From positions 21,239,501 to 21,303,500 of the forward strand of contig CM027382.1 of NCBI GenBank assembly GCA_015680905.1: a DNA stretch of 64,000 bases, read 5' to 3'. Position numbers and translations under genes: made by a program. Below the pieces are notes generated by a model, which worked only from the letters and a program-made list of their open reading frames with translations, was not told the origin of the DNA and did no database searches. The first letter of the stretch is position 1, and each line of letters begins with the position of its first letter. The stretch comes from Coptis chinensis (Eukaryota > Streptophyta > Magnoliopsida > Ranunculales > Ranunculaceae). This document shows positions 1 to 11,895 of this stretch, one piece after another.

Positions 1-1757
1 CAAAATAATAACCAAACCGGCGTGTTTCCAAGTCAAGCAAAGGCCTAATCCTAAGTCAACAAACACCGCCTTTGAAATAAACAAGATTTTCTTGTAATGG
101 TAATATAAACCAAGGGGACCTACAGTGATCACTACCCCTTCGCTCGTATGAGTAGTTGATAACCAAGTGACTATGCCTAAAGATTACCCACAAACTAAAA
201 ATGATACCATACCACATACTATAATAGAAACTCAAGACCCTATTTGTAGAAGTACCCGGTTAAACCACAACCAAAAGGAAAACATTACAAGATCCAATAA
301 TAGAAAGTGAAGACCCTACACCTGTAGAGGTTCCAATATGGATACCTAGATGGAAAACGGATAGAGATAAAGCAAAGCCTAATAATACTTTTATCCCTTC
401 ATTTAAAAATAGCGATAAAGCACCATATCCCCAAAGACTAGTTGTGTTTAAAAAATGACGAGAATTTTGATGAGATTAGGGAAGTGTTTAAAAATTTGAC
501 TATAAACCTACCTTTTCTAGAAGCTATAAAAAGTCTACTGGACACGCTTAAGTTTCTAAAAGAGTTGTGCACCAAGAAGAGGAAAACCAACATACCCCAC
601 TTAAGCATTCTTAAGCTGAACAATATCCCTCTTTTTATCGAACATAACGGAATTGTTAAGTACAAGGACCCCGGTCGTCCCTATCAGACAATGCACCTTA
701 GGTGATACCTTCATAACAACTGCTTTATTAGACACTGGGGCGAAGTGTTAACTTACTCCCCTTTTATTTATATAAACAACTGGGTCTAACAATACTTCAA
801 CCAACCAAAATGACTTTGCGGTTAGCCCGATCGTTCTATTAAGTATCCCAAGGGTGTAGTTGAAAATATTCTTGTTAAAGTTCAGATTTTACTATCCCGC
901 CGACTTTGTTATTCTCGACACGAAGTTGCTCATGATTCCATTCCCATCATCTTAGGGCGCCTTTTCTTGGCAACCGCCAATGCCCAAATCAATTGTCGGG
1001 ATGGCTCAATGACTCTTTCTTTTGGAAATCTTTCGTAGAAGTTAACATGTTTAGACAAAAACAGGGACAACTAGGTTTGCCTATAGAAGGAGAAGTGAAG
1101 TCCATTGAGAGTTTTGTACCTCACATTAGTGCGGTGACACTTTAGTCCCCACACTAGTAGATACCCTCTTATGGAAGAAGACAAGGATCACAATTTCTAC
1201 TCCCTAGGCGTAGATAACATCAAGGAGGATTTCCTTCGACTCTTTTTTGCAACCCTTCTTTTGCTGCCTCGCGAAGTTCTCTCCTATTGACATCCATTCA
1301 TCTCTTGACGCCACATGACGGAAGAAGAATTTTTTGCCCTTTATCCCCGGTGATTCTTCTTACCCACCTATTGAGGAATGTCTTGCATATCTCAAGGCCT
1401 CTCGATGACATAGACCTAAGAACACTAGTTGAACACCATTCACCCACCTCACATCCTCATGTCACTCATTCACCTTCCATCACTTAATGTTCCTCACCCT
1501 CTACCTTTTCAAAGAACCATTGAGTTTGTACTTGACCTTGGCGTTTCTCCTATGCTTCATAACTATCTAAAACCAACTGGTGAAGAAGTAACACCCAAGG
1601 ACAAGCCACCTGACACTTTTTCATTTTTTCCATTTTTTCCTTCTCACACTTATCCACATTCCAAGTATTTTCCAAAACCATTCATTTACTCACGATCATT
1701 CATTTGGACACCTTCTTATTCAACTAAGTCAAGGTCAGTAGAAAGTTTTGGAGCTTG
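1..1757 (+). pseudogene. Decayed gag C-terminus, aspartic protease and linker (element A)
   Basis: Positions 1-440 match the gag-protease spacer of element D around 55380-55760. An open stretch at 442-705 corresponds to the pre-protease region; it carries the segment EIREVFKNLTINLPFLEA, shared with D. The protease active site at about 718-745 reads LLDTGA, where D and B read LLDLGAS; a frameshift follows at once. Later segments (for example AQINCRDG at about 980-1005) match protease C-terminal sequence in B and E, spread over several frames with stops. The end of the region (1429-1757) is the linker that replaces the polymerase in this family. Not functional. Confidence 0.75.
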
Positions 1758-1934
1758 ATTCTCGTTTGGTGGTGCATTCCATGTTAATTATTTGTGGAAA
1801 GACCCACAACTTTTAGATTATTGATATATGGGAAACCGCATGTAAATACATATATATCACTTTTAAGTCTAGGAATCGACTTTAAAAGACCCACGCGTTT
1901 TAAAACAAATTTTTACAAACCTGTTTTCAAAAAT

Positions 1935-1952
1935 TTGTTTGGGGGTGGGGTG
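1935..1952 (+). promoter_or_regulatory. Internal polypurine-like G tract (element A)
   Basis: TTTGTTTGGGGGTGGGGTG lies between the linker and the downstream ORF. The same tract occurs at the matching place in D (about 60465-60482), and on the minus strand in E (about 17150-17165) and B (about 43715-43728). It resembles the terminal PPT of these elements, so it may be an internal plus-strand priming site; that role is inferred. Confidence 0.4.
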
Positions 1953-2059
1953 TTTGGTTTTTCCATGCTTGATCACTAAACTTCCTATTCTTACCCCCAC
2001 CTCGCTCCAAAAAAAAAACGCTTTTTGCACTCCAAGTTTTACTTTCTTTTTCATCTAAA

Positions 2060-2345
2060 CTCCGGTTTCAAACCCATCGAGCGCTGGCGCTGCGCCCTTC
2101 ACATTTTGGAAAATTTAGTCGAGAGCGACCGCCCTCATACCGAAGCGACCATCATCTTGGACCTAAGCGCCAGCGCCGAATTTAAGCGACCGACCATCTA
2201 TCTTGGATTTTAGAGCCTACTTCATACAAAATTTGAAGCGACCAGCGCTCAAACACCGGAATTTAAAACTTGAGAGCGGCGCCCGTTTCTATCGAGCGCT
2301 CGCGCTCGACTTCGACTGGACGAGAAAAATTCCAGTTTTCTACGG
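2060..2345 (+). repeat. GC-rich short-repeat cluster ahead of ORF2 (element A)
   Basis: Degenerate repeats of GAGCGCTGGCGCTGCGCCC type in otherwise AT-rich DNA. The cluster lies just upstream of the decayed ORF2, as in element E (14700-14885). Related repeats precede gag in B, D and E. Several copies are imperfect palindromes. Confidence 0.55.
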
Positions 2346-2389
2346 GTAGTTTCCAGATCATTCATAGCTATTCCAGAGCGTAATTTTGA

Positions 2390-3090
2390 GATGACATCTC
2401 CTACATTGATACCGGAACAGTCTTTCGAAGATTTGTTTCAAAGCACTACTTATGGTGCTTGGTTTTGCGAGGTGATCACACACGTAGGCTGGGAACCGCT
2501 TATGGTTCTTGCTAGCATTTGTTCTTGGACTTGCCATGCCCGCTGAAATACATTACCCATGATGCTATTGGGTAGATAATATGCATATCTACACTTATGA
2601 CTTTTTGCATGAGGCTTATGGGGCAGGCATTTTCCGTATCGAGGACCAAGGGGAATATAACGTCGCCCTTGGTAGCCTGTCCATGAACATTGGAACTGTT
2701 ATGTTTTGGATCATGCTAAACATTTTAGGGGAATGTCGTTTTTTTTCTTCGTGAATGATGCCACTTGCGGCCGTCTTCCCCTTGCTTTAGCCACGGGACT
2801 ATTATGTGTCATGACCTTCCCAGAACCTTGATGTCTAGTTTAGCACGAGCCCATAGCATGAGGCATAAGTATCTTCTTATGCCTATATTAGTTTGCCGTA
2901 TTATACTATGTTCATCAGGTTGCACCTTACACCCCATCCGACCAAGTGGCGCTTAACAGGTTAGCATCCGTAGATGATAAATGGCGGCAAGCTTGGCAAA
3001 TTATCATGGCATGGCTGAACGAGCGAAGGAACCTCACTTCTTTATAGAAGAGGAGGATGACGATAAACGCTGGAGTGGAGGTAAGTTTTA
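2390..3090 (+). pseudogene. Downstream accessory ORF2, decayed and without the segment seen in E
   Basis: The region is homologous to ORF2 of element E (13967-14626, minus strand). It opens with ATG at 2390 (MTSPTLIPEQSFEDLF), then carries segments such as YWVDNMHIYTYDFLHEAYG and GSLSMNIGTVMFWIMLNIL, broken by stops and frameshifts after about residue 50. The junction TTATG|GTTCTTG at 2504/2505 lacks a 112-bp GT...AG segment present at the same point in E. Function unknown; it occupies the region between pol and the 3' LTR where Athila elements carry an extra (env-position) ORF. Confidence 0.6.
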
Positions 3091-4861
3091 GTTTAGGTTA
3101 GTGCGCTTATGTCCCAAGCAATTTAATTTCATTAACCCCATAATGGGTGGAACTCTTATAGAGTTCGTCGTTTTTTTTATTTCCTATATTAGTATATTCT
3201 AACCTTGTTTTGCGGATGTTCGAATTTTACGCATTTCCATGGTATTTTTCTACCCTCTTTATTTAAATGCTTTGAGGGACAAAGCATGCTTTTTGTTGGG
3301 GGCATAGAAACACGGTAATTAAGACATCCGTTAGGATATAGATATGTATAATATGCATTTATTTTCAAGTTAAAAATTTCAAAAATATAAATAAATAAGT
3401 TTATGCTATACACTTAGGAATATTGGTATTGTTTTCTTTCTCTATGCTCTTAACAATCTAGAAGTCTCAACGTAGCTTTTTGCATCGGAATAATTGTTAG
3501 AAACTTAGGTTAATATGTAGGTAATAATCTTTGCATCTATCTATAAATATATTACATGAGTATCTATGATTGTTAGCAGAAGTTTCTGAAATCTAGGCTA
3601 GAGTACTTATTCTACAAATCCTGCGGAGAATATAGCCTAAAGCCTTATATGATGAAAACATTTGAGAAATGACACAAGGGAGAAGTAAAATCCGGATAGA
3701 GATATCACACGTCCACTTGCTTGATCACTAAACCATATCCTAAGCGAGAATTTAGGCCCTCTTTGGATCGATATAGCCAGAAATTCAAACCTATGAATTA
3801 TGTTCCGCTTAGTAGCCCCCCTCGAGCCTTTCTTTAGCCTTCCATAAACCACAATTCCTTTACCCCTGTTACAAAAACAAAACAAAATTAAAAAAAAAAA
3901 AAAAAAATCAACCTACCCAATTTAGAATAAGTCCGAGAATAGAATGAGTGAAGAAAGAAGAAGAGAAAACACGTGTAAACAAAAATTAGTAAGTTCTTTT
4001 AAAAAGAAAAGAAGTTTCCATCCAAGGAAAAAAAAAAAAATAGAAATAAATAAAAACTCAAAAAATAGAATAAAAGGAGTCAAAAGCCAAAGAAAAAGAA
4101 AAATAAAAATATGGCTAAGGATGGAAACAAAGTATAGAAGCAAAAAGAAAATAACAAGGTTTTTCTAAGTTACATAATATGAAGACTCTATTATCTCGGA
4201 CTTGTCCTTTTTGAATATCCATTTCCTTCCTTCTTAAACCATCTCCTATCCCCCGAACACCTAATAAAGACCTCTAGCTCAATTAGGAATAGGTTAGTGT
4301 GATAGTAAGTGGCAGATGTGTTTGATCGACTCAGAACTTCCTTGTTGTCATTGAGATTGTAAGGTAAAGTGTGCCCATTAATCTGGAGCAAATAAACTTG
4401 AGTGGAAAAATCAGAGTGGTTTTTGTCTTGACATTTATGTGAGGACCTACTTAAGGCCCCTATTCCGAGTTTTCAGAAATGGACCTGCTATTACATTTCA
4501 TAGTATTACTCATTGTTATATGTTTATTTTAGATGATTGATTATTATGCATATATTAGCTTAGGGTTACATTTGGGTTATTCTTATGTAATTGCTGCTAG
4601 AGAGATGTATAGATAGTTGAGCATGAATAAGGAAACAATAGTTTTATTTCTTAGTCGTTGTAGTATAGATGAAGTTTGTGAGTACCTTCACTGGAAAACT
4701 CTCACGAGGCTATAACTCGTCCACTAGGGAATTCCTAGTGGTTTAAGCGCCTTGTTGCATATGGTCAATGCAATCGCGACTTTCAGTAAACGAGTAGATA
4801 GAACTCCATTTTTGGTCAATTATTCTAATTTCTCATCTTTGCTTGAGGACAAGCAAAATGC
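3091..4861 (+). other. 3' non-coding region of element A
   Basis: No credible gene. The sequence is collinear with the 3' regions of E (11896-13700, minus) and B (41960-43560, minus): an oligo-A run near 3889-3907, a purine-rich stretch at 3940-4160, and a hairpin GCTTTG-AGGG-A-CAAAGC at 3269-3285 followed by a G tract. Open frames here are low-complexity Lys/Arg-rich or Phe/Leu-rich translations. Confidence 0.7.
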
Positions 4862-4876
4862 TGTTTGGGGGTGGTT
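4840..4876 (+). promoter_or_regulatory. Hairpin plus polypurine tract next to 3' LTR (element A)
   Basis: A perfect stem-loop TGCTTG-AGGA-CAAGCA (4840-4855) precedes the purine tract GTTTGGGGGTGG, which abuts the LTR. A purine tract next to the 3' LTR is the known priming site for plus-strand cDNA synthesis. The hairpin recurs at this place in B and E. Confidence 0.7.
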
Positions 4877-5992
4877 TGATAAGAGCCCAAAACTGTAGTT
4901 TTAACCCCTTAACAATTATACTTTTAGACCAATTATGTGAGTAATAATTAAGAGTTAATCTCGACACGTGTTTTATGCATTTCGGGCTTCAAAGTCTATT
5001 ATGTGCGAAATGTGCCACTTTAGCGAGATAAAGGAGCAAAAGTCAGTTGCTAAGGAGTTCTGTGAATAAAGGACAAGATTCAAGGAGACAAAGCCTTTGT
5101 AAAGCCCGGTCAAAAAGCTGAAAAGTCAACACGGGTAGAAACAGGACACAAAAGTCGTGAGAACTTCCGAAGTCAGATATCTTTGGACTCAGACCTCGGA
5201 ATTGGGCCTACCTTATGTCAAAACGACCGGCTCGGAAAGAGATTTCCAATGGTTTAAGCCTTGACCCAATCAGAGGAGCAGAAGTGGACGAAAAGTCTGT
5301 TGAAGTCAACTGCAGCTGAAGAGGCCATTTTGGACTAAAGAAATTGGGTTTTGGGCCCGATTTTCCAGCCCAAAACATGACTCCAAGCCCATGCACGATT
5401 TTTGGATCTGGAAGTATAAAAACAAAAGCTTGACTCTTTGTTAATGGCAGTTAGGTTAGGAAGCTAATGTTAATGGAGTTTAGGGTTAGAAAAAGTTAGA
5501 TCTAGAATTAAATCTTCATTTTAATTAGTTTTCATTTCCCTTGTTTTAATTTAAAGTATTAAAATATTGTTATTGCTTCATTAGATAAATCAAGTAGTTT
5601 ATTATTGATCAAATTCAATTTTGTCATTTATCTATTGCTTAGATCTAATTTCATTTCTTGGTTGTTAGTCATTTCGTAGTTATTGATGTTAGATTTTAAT
5701 TATTGTTTGTTAAATTTCATAAAGTTAGAATCTTTAGATTTAGTTGTCTTAAATTTATAATTAGTTTTAGTTAAACACCAAACACATCACTCTCACTGTT
5801 CCTTGTGTTTGAATAATTGAATTCTATTTAAGTCTTGAAGGTTTAAGAGTGGAACGAAATCCTTACTCGATATATTGCATGATATTGTTTGAGAGTAAGA
5901 AGAATTGATTTAAACGTAAGAACGGTAGGATTCCGTATTAGTGTTCTTGTTAGCATTAATATTTAGCATTTCTATTATTTTTACGGTTATCA
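4877..5992 (+). repeat. 3' LTR of element A
   Basis: Starts TGATAAGAGCCCAAAACTG and ends GGTTATCA (TG...CA form), about 1116 bp. The first ~550 bp match the LTR starts of D, B and E. No PBS follows the end, which fits a 3' LTR. Confidence 0.85.
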
Positions 5993-7764
5993 ACAAGTAC
6001 CAAAGACGTCAGTGTAGGGTATCAATCCTTTTACGTATGCCCTAAAAAGTAATCCTTTGTCCTTCGTATTACCACCTCAGACAAGGTGTGGCATCACTAT
6101 CTACTATATGTATCTGGGAACTTTTTATCTGCGGACCTTCCTTCAGGGTTAACTCTTAACCATCTCGCCTTCCAAACCTGTGGTGAGTCTTCTAGTTCCT
6201 TCCGTCTTTTCTGATATATACTCCCTGTTATCAACTGACCCATGGCTATTTTCTTTTACAGGTTGGCAATATGATTCCAAGTCCAGAATCTACTCTGGAA
6301 TATCCTGTCTAGTTTTTTGAAAGACTCTGTAGTCTAGGCTCTACCCAAGCTGGCCGCCTGGGCATACATCCTACTTAAGGTACTCCACTGTTGCAAGTCC
6401 TGGAACTCCATTCCATCGGTGGATATTCTGCCCCTTTTTACTGTCCTCCGCCACCCAAGAAAAGGAAACCCCGAGCTTCGCCACCTCCTAAGAAAAGATC
6501 TCGCACTCAGTCCTCCTGCCATAGCCATCCTCGGACCTCCTCCCTCTCCCATGCCTCCATTGAACTCTGTGAACCTCATTCCTTATCAGCTCCAGAAGAC
6601 GTCCCCTCCTACCGCTTTATCTCCACCTAGGAAGATAATTACACCTCCCCACCTTTTCCCATTGACGATATGGATGCCAACAAGATGAAGCTATTTGACA
6701 GCGACACTGATGATGATGATGACGTGATGGAGGTACCCTCTACTGAGGTGCATGTCCTTGCTGATGGGCCTTCAAAGAAAAAGCAGCAAACTTTTGTGTC
6801 CGAGGAACCTGCCCCCACGAAAATTGCTGTTGATTATGTGGCCTCTTCTCCCCGAACCCGTCAGGCGGGGAAAGATCCTGTCATACATTAGGGCCAGGGA
6901 TATGCGATTGCAACCCCAAAGGAATTCTACCCCACCTTTAAGATTCGCAACCGCAAGGTGAACAACGCAGACTCTGCTCTGGAAAACCCCGCTGTGCCTC
7001 CTCCCTATTTTACGGTGCCTACCTGCCCAAAGACCTTGCTTATGTAAAAGGGGGTTCGTTTGAATAACACCAGACTTCTCTATACACCAATTGGGAAAAG
7101 GTACAACTCTTTCCCTCTATTTTTCACTTTACCACATTCCTTTCTTGATCCACCATTCTCCTTGATCTCAGGTGAGCCTGGACATCTCTTACATGGTTCG
7201 CGATTTTTTTGGTGCCAAGGCAAAGGTGGAGTCCTTTGAAAAGGAACTTAGCGGTCCTACCGGACTGCGGGCTGTCTGTGCTCGACTCCAACAAGAGCTG
7301 GAGGTTGCTAACCTGGCCAAACTCAAGGCTCAGGATGAACTCAAGTTTGAGGATAACTCCCATCAACAGTACATGGATGGAGTCAACGATCGTTTCAGTC
7401 ATCAGCGGGAAGCACTCCTCCAGTAACATCAAGAGAGTCTAGCTATCCTCACTTAGCAGCACCAAGATTCTTCCGCAGCCCTTCTGCAGTAGCACAAGGT
7501 TGACATGGAGAATCTCCAAGAATGCTTCAAACTCTTGGTTGACAAGAGGATGGCAAAGAAGAACATGCGTGACTCCTCCAAGAAGGGCACCTTCTTCCCG
7601 AGAAGCCAACCACCCTTGTAACTGAAGCCATGGAAGCCATGGTGGAAGACGCCGCTGAAACTGCCGCAAACGAAGGCACTACGGATGAGTGAGTAGCGGA
7701 CAAGGATGCTACACATGAGCATACCGTGGAAGATGCTGTTGAACCCACTCCTGAGATAGTTTAG
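5993..7764 (+). pseudogene. Antisense accessory ORF of Tat element F (coiled-coil protein), decayed
   Basis: This plus-strand coding remnant lies opposite to F's pol and converges on it. A segment at 6670-6890 is acidic (SDTDDDDDVMEV) and Lys-rich. A segment at 7172-7426 begins MSLDISYMVRDFFGAKAKVE and continues as Glu/Leu/Lys-rich helix with coiled-coil character. The C-terminus at 7621-7764 is acidic, with one in-frame stop at about 7690 and a final TAG at 7762-7764. Several frames are needed, and the 5' end is cut by element A at 5993. The Tat element Grande is a known case with an antisense gene in this position. Molecular function unknown. Confidence 0.55.
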
Positions 7765-8606
7765 GATTTAAATTCCCCCTTGGCTCCAAGCCTGTACTCT
7801 TTTGTTGCTCCCTTAAGCTTTTCTCTATTTATATTGTACTTATGTGTGAGAACTCATGATCCATCTATTGTTTTGAATTCTGTCTTATGGATATTTTGTT
7901 TGGTGTGTTTGTATTTACCTTTTGGTTCCTTCGTCATTTGAAATATGCTAGCACTTGAAATTATGAGTTGCTTTATTATACTAATTTATGATACCACTAT
8001 TTACCCTCCTCAATCCCCTCTGATCGTATAAGTTTGGATAAATTCTGGCAAGGGTCAATACCCCTAATTGGCAGCTTGGTATGCACACTCTCATTATTCT
8101 CGTATTGTGTTGTATCATGTTTTCTCTATCCCTTAATTTTCCCGATATAAGGTGTTCCCTTTACCCTAGGTTCTAGGGGCCTCTCTATACATCCTACCTC
8201 TCTTTGATTGGCTATGCAGCCTACTGGGGACAACTCACTTTGCCCCCAAGTATGATTTGGACATCTTGTTCGCGAAAAGCTTATCCCACTTCGCGGGCTC
8301 TATTAGGCCATGAAGCCTGTTGGGGACAACTTATCTTGCCCCATGTTCAATTTGGACCTCGCGTCCGTGAAGGGCTCATCCCCCCTCCCCCCCCCCGTTG
8401 TATCTCTCCGGACTTTAACTCTGTCAAGTAGGCAACTCTTTTTGCCCCAAGTTTGATTAGGACCTCGTGTCCATGAAGGGCTCCCCTCCCCGCCTTAAGT
8501 TTGATTTGGAAGCCTTTCATTACATGTGATATTCCCTTCTCAAAAGTGCCGTTGTATTATATATTTACAAACAACTCCAGTCTCTTGCACTAGGCCTACA
8601 TTACAT
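7765..8606. other. Spacer between convergent accessory ORF and pol of F
   Basis: No gene. The left part (7765-8200) is plain AT-rich sequence; the right part holds the imperfect tandem repeats listed separately. An uninterrupted C tract lies at about 8385-8397. Confidence 0.6.
8205..8530. repeat. Imperfect tandem repeats (~100 bp) in 3' region of F
   Basis: About three units. Each has a version of GCCTACTGGGGACAACTC, then TTGCCCC, then TTTGATTTGGAC, then TCGTGTCC and GAAGGGCTC. Units begin near 8215, 8312 and 8428. Tandem arrays between integrase and the 3' LTR are known for Tat/Ogre elements. Confidence 0.6.
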
Positions 8607-9750
8607 TCAAGTATACATTTTTTTCAACATTCTCATATTCCATGACCTCTCTATTAATTTTCCTCCCACTGTTTATAGCTTGTAGGTGCCCGCTCCTCCT
8701 ATGTCCACCACTATATAGGGCCCCTCCCAATTTTGACCCAGCTTTCCATCGTTCTCCCTCTTGGTACTAGGGGTCACTCTGTGGAGTACGGAATCTCCTA
8801 CTTGAAATTGCCGCAGCTTTACTCTCTTGATATATTGTCTCTATAAGCGTATGTGATACTCCTCCAACTTGATATGGTCGGAGTCCCTTCTTTCCTCTGC
8901 CAAATTCAAATTCCTTACCAGTATGCCCTAGTTCAAACCTTCCTCCACAACCTTTGTTCGTGTTGTAGATGCCACCATCTCCGACAGGATCACGACCTCA
9001 ACGCCGTAAGCTAGGGAGAAAGGAGTCTCTCTGGTGGTCGTCTGAGGTGTGGTTCGGTAAGCCCAGAGGACATGTTTTAATTCATCGGCCCACGCCCCTT
9101 TCTTATCTTCCAACTTCCTTTTGAAGTTGTTCATTATGTTTTTATTAGAAGATTCAGCCTGTCCGTTGCCTTCGGGATCGTAAGGGGCCGAGAACCCCTG
9201 TTTCACTTTGTATGCTTGTAAGAAATCCTTTACCTTTGACCATGTGAATTGAGTTCCATTGTCCGCGATGATGGCATATGGCAGCCCAAATCTACATACG
9301 ATATTTTCCCATAAGAACTTAATCACCTGCGCCTCCTTTACCTGCTGCAAGGGCACATCCTCTATCCACTTGGTAAAATAATCAGTGGCCGCTAACATGA
9401 ATCTCCTCTTGCCACTGGCTATGGGCAGCGAACCTACTATATCTATCGCCCATATGGCGAATGGCCATGGACTAGATACATTATGTAGTGGTTCAGCGGG
9501 TGCGAAGATTAGTTGAGAGAATCTCTGACATTTTCCACATTTCTTAGCGAACTCCACCGCGTCTCTTTTCATATGGGGCCAAAAGTAACCCTGAGTCAAC
9601 AACCGGAGTGTCGTGGTTCTTCCCGCTGAATGGCTCCCACAATCTCCCCCATGCAATTCTGCCAGCACCTCTTATGCCAACCTTGGCCCGAGACATTTCA
9701 ACAACGGCCCATTGAAGTTCTTTCGATACAGCTCTCCCCTAGCAAAATGT
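8607..9750 (-). pseudogene. Integrase of Tat element F
   Basis: The N-terminal HHCC zinc-binding region is visible around 9560-9668: HGGDCGSHSAGR, then CGKCQRF. The DDE core follows, with Asp in AIDIVGSLP, Asp in IIADNGTQF and Glu in GNGQAESSNK; all three catalytic residues are present. Past a frame change near 8928 the C-terminal GPY-type motif NWEGPYIV is readable at about 8720-8750, and the frame ends near 8607. Integrase inserts retrotransposon cDNA into chromosomes. The frameshifts upstream and near 8928 make this copy non-functional. Confidence 0.85.
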
Positions 9751-9781
9751 ATCTCTGAGAAGTTTGTTCCAACCATCTTCT

Positions 9782-10298
9782 CTATTTCTTATCAGCCACC
9801 TCTTTCCCGAACAAAAAATGCTTAATAGGATCCATCCAACCTCCTTTTTCTTTTGCAGTTTGGCATACACCTGCTGCCTCCTCAGTGCTTGGTTTCTCTA
9901 ACCTCCATACTTTAATTGTTCTTTCCTCAGATCCAGGTATTGCCGCGACTACATAGGCCAGGGCGTCAGCATGTCTATTCTCACTGCGACCCAAGTGAAT
10001 GAACTTGATATTCGTAAACTTCGCAGACCTTTTGTGTAACACCTCTAAATACTTCGCCATTCGCGGACATCGAGCAGCGAACCCTCCATTTGCTTGACAC
10101 ACCACTGAGTTTGAGTCCGAATACACCGTCGACTCATTTACCCCCAAATCCTCTGCCATTCTCAAACCTACTATCATAGCCTCATATTCTGATTCATTAT
10201 TAGATGCCGCGAATCCCAGCTTCATAGTTTGTTTTATTTTATTGTTATCAGGCGTAACCAATACGACCCCTATTTCGTTGTATGCATCCATTGCCGAG
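9782..10298 (-). pseudogene. Additional archaeal-type RNase H (aRNH) of F, C-terminal part
   Basis: The longest F fragment, about 169 residues. Motifs: GVVLVTPD; the catalytic Glu in NNESEYEAMIVGLRMAEDLG; Asp in VYSDSNSVVCQ; and ENRHADALA with the terminal His and Asp. The first catalytic Asp (VFADGS) lies on the other side of element E at about 22900. A second RNase H after RT-RH is a hallmark of Tat elements. It is split by the E insertion. Confidence 0.85.
10294..10298. repeat. Target-site duplication of E, left copy (CCGAG)
   Basis: CCGAG directly precedes TGATAAATATA of the E LTR and is repeated at 22889-22893. Confidence 0.9.
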
Positions 10299-11895
10299 TG
10301 ATAAATATAAAAAGATAAAGTTTACCTACGAAATGAACGATAAAACTCAAAACGTAAGTAAACTAAAACTTAATTACGTGTCTAAATTTATCAAAGATTG
10401 TTCTACTCTCGATCTATTGAACATATATAGTGGAGTAGGAAGTTCGTTCCACTCCTAGTCCTTCCGCATGCTGTGTTTTCTAGTATAATTACTCTACTCT
10501 AAGTCTAATAAGAGATTTACATGAAATGATAACTAGACTACGATGCAACTACCCATAAGATGCAACTAGTCGACTATTTAAACAACTACGGGGAATACTC
10601 ACGTCGATTCTATGATAAGGAGTTAGAGGGGATTGATTCCACCTTAGCTCAACTTAATCCACTAACGACGATTTAATCGTCAATCCGAATTGAATCGCCA
10701 GCAAGAACAATAACGGTTATTCCTAATCCCTAATTACACATGGCATTTCTACCAATTCATAACTAGCATGTGAACGATTACACCCATTCTCATGGTGAAC
10801 TAATCATTTCTAGAGTGGAAAGGAAATTACGACTATTCAACATTAACACTAATCAAGCCTTCATCAAGGCTTCGCGAACCCCTCTAATGGAGGTTTAGCG
10901 AGAATCATCACGCTTATCATTCCCAATCAAATTCGAACAAGACATGATATAAAGATTGAAACTTTGCTTATTTAAATCAAATGGAAACTACTCATGCAAA
11001 AATCTATTCAATCTAATAAGGACAAATAATTGAATCTAAGAATTGAACTAAATAAGTAAATGGAAAATGAAACTAGATTACCAAGAACACTATTTTATTA
11101 ATCTAATGAATAATAAAACAATGATTCAAATACTAAATTAATAATCTACTTTGTTCTAAAGTAATTAATTAAACATGAAACTAGATCTAAAACAAGATAT
11201 GAAAAACTAATTAATTAACTAATTGAAATTCTAAAACTAAGTTCTAAAACTAATTAATGGAGGCTAACTAATCAAAATTTTAATCTAGGTCTAACTATCT
11301 ACAGTTTTAGGTCTAACTTGCTACCATTAACAAAGAGCTAAGCTTTTGTTTTTATATGTTTTAGATCCAAAAATCGTGCATGGGCTTGGAGCCATGTTTT
11401 GGGCCAGAGAATCAGGCCTAAAACCCAATTCTTTCAGTCCAAAAAGGCCTCTTTAGCTACAGTTGGCTTTAACAGACTTTTCGTCCACTTTTGCTCCTCT
11501 GATTGGGTCAAGGCTTAGACCATTGGAAATCTCTTTTCGAGCCGGTCGTTTTGACATAAGGTAGGCCCAATTCCGAGGTCTGAGTCCAAAGATACGGCTT
11601 TCGGAAGTTCTGCTAATTTTGTGTGCTGTTTCTGCCCGCGTCAACTTTTCAGCTTTTGACCGGGCTTTACAAAGGCTTTGTCTTCTTGAATCTTGGCCTT
11701 TAATCACGGAACTCCTTAGCAACCGACCTTTGCTCCTTTATCTAGCTAAAGTAGCACATTTCTGCACATCATGGACTTTGAAGCCTGAAATGCATAAAGA
11801 CACGTAATCAGTATTAACTCTTAATTATTACTCACATAATTGGTCTAAAAGTATGATCATTACAGGGTTAAAACTACAGTTTTGGGCTCTTATCA
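10299..11895 (-). repeat. 3' LTR of element E
   Basis: About 1597 bp. On the minus strand it starts TGATAAGAGCCCAAAACTG and ends TATATTTATCA. It matches 21301-22888 closely, with scattered substitutions and small indels. Confidence 0.92.

Larger units (their letters stand above)
1..5992 (+). mobile_element. Element A: 3' part of an Athila-like, apparently non-autonomous LTR retrotransposon
   Basis: Visible parts, in order: C-terminal gag and protease remnants, a linker ORF region, a G-rich tract, a GC-rich repeat cluster, a decayed downstream ORF, a long 3' non-coding region, a polypurine tract and a 3' LTR. The 5' end lies outside the window. The protease and linker run straight into the 3' region with no reverse transcriptase, RNase H or integrase between, as in elements B and E. 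The right boundary is set by LTR homology to B, D and E. The flank is ACAAG (5993-5997), a candidate target duplication that cannot be tested without the left end. A appears to have inserted into Tat element F, whose accessory ORF resumes at the junction. Confidence 0.8.

Noticed and set aside
3922-4168. Open frames on both strands (Lys/Arg-rich plus, Phe/Leu-rich minus)
   Set aside because: Low-complexity A/G-rich DNA in the 3' non-coding region of A; the homologous regions in B and E do not keep a frame.
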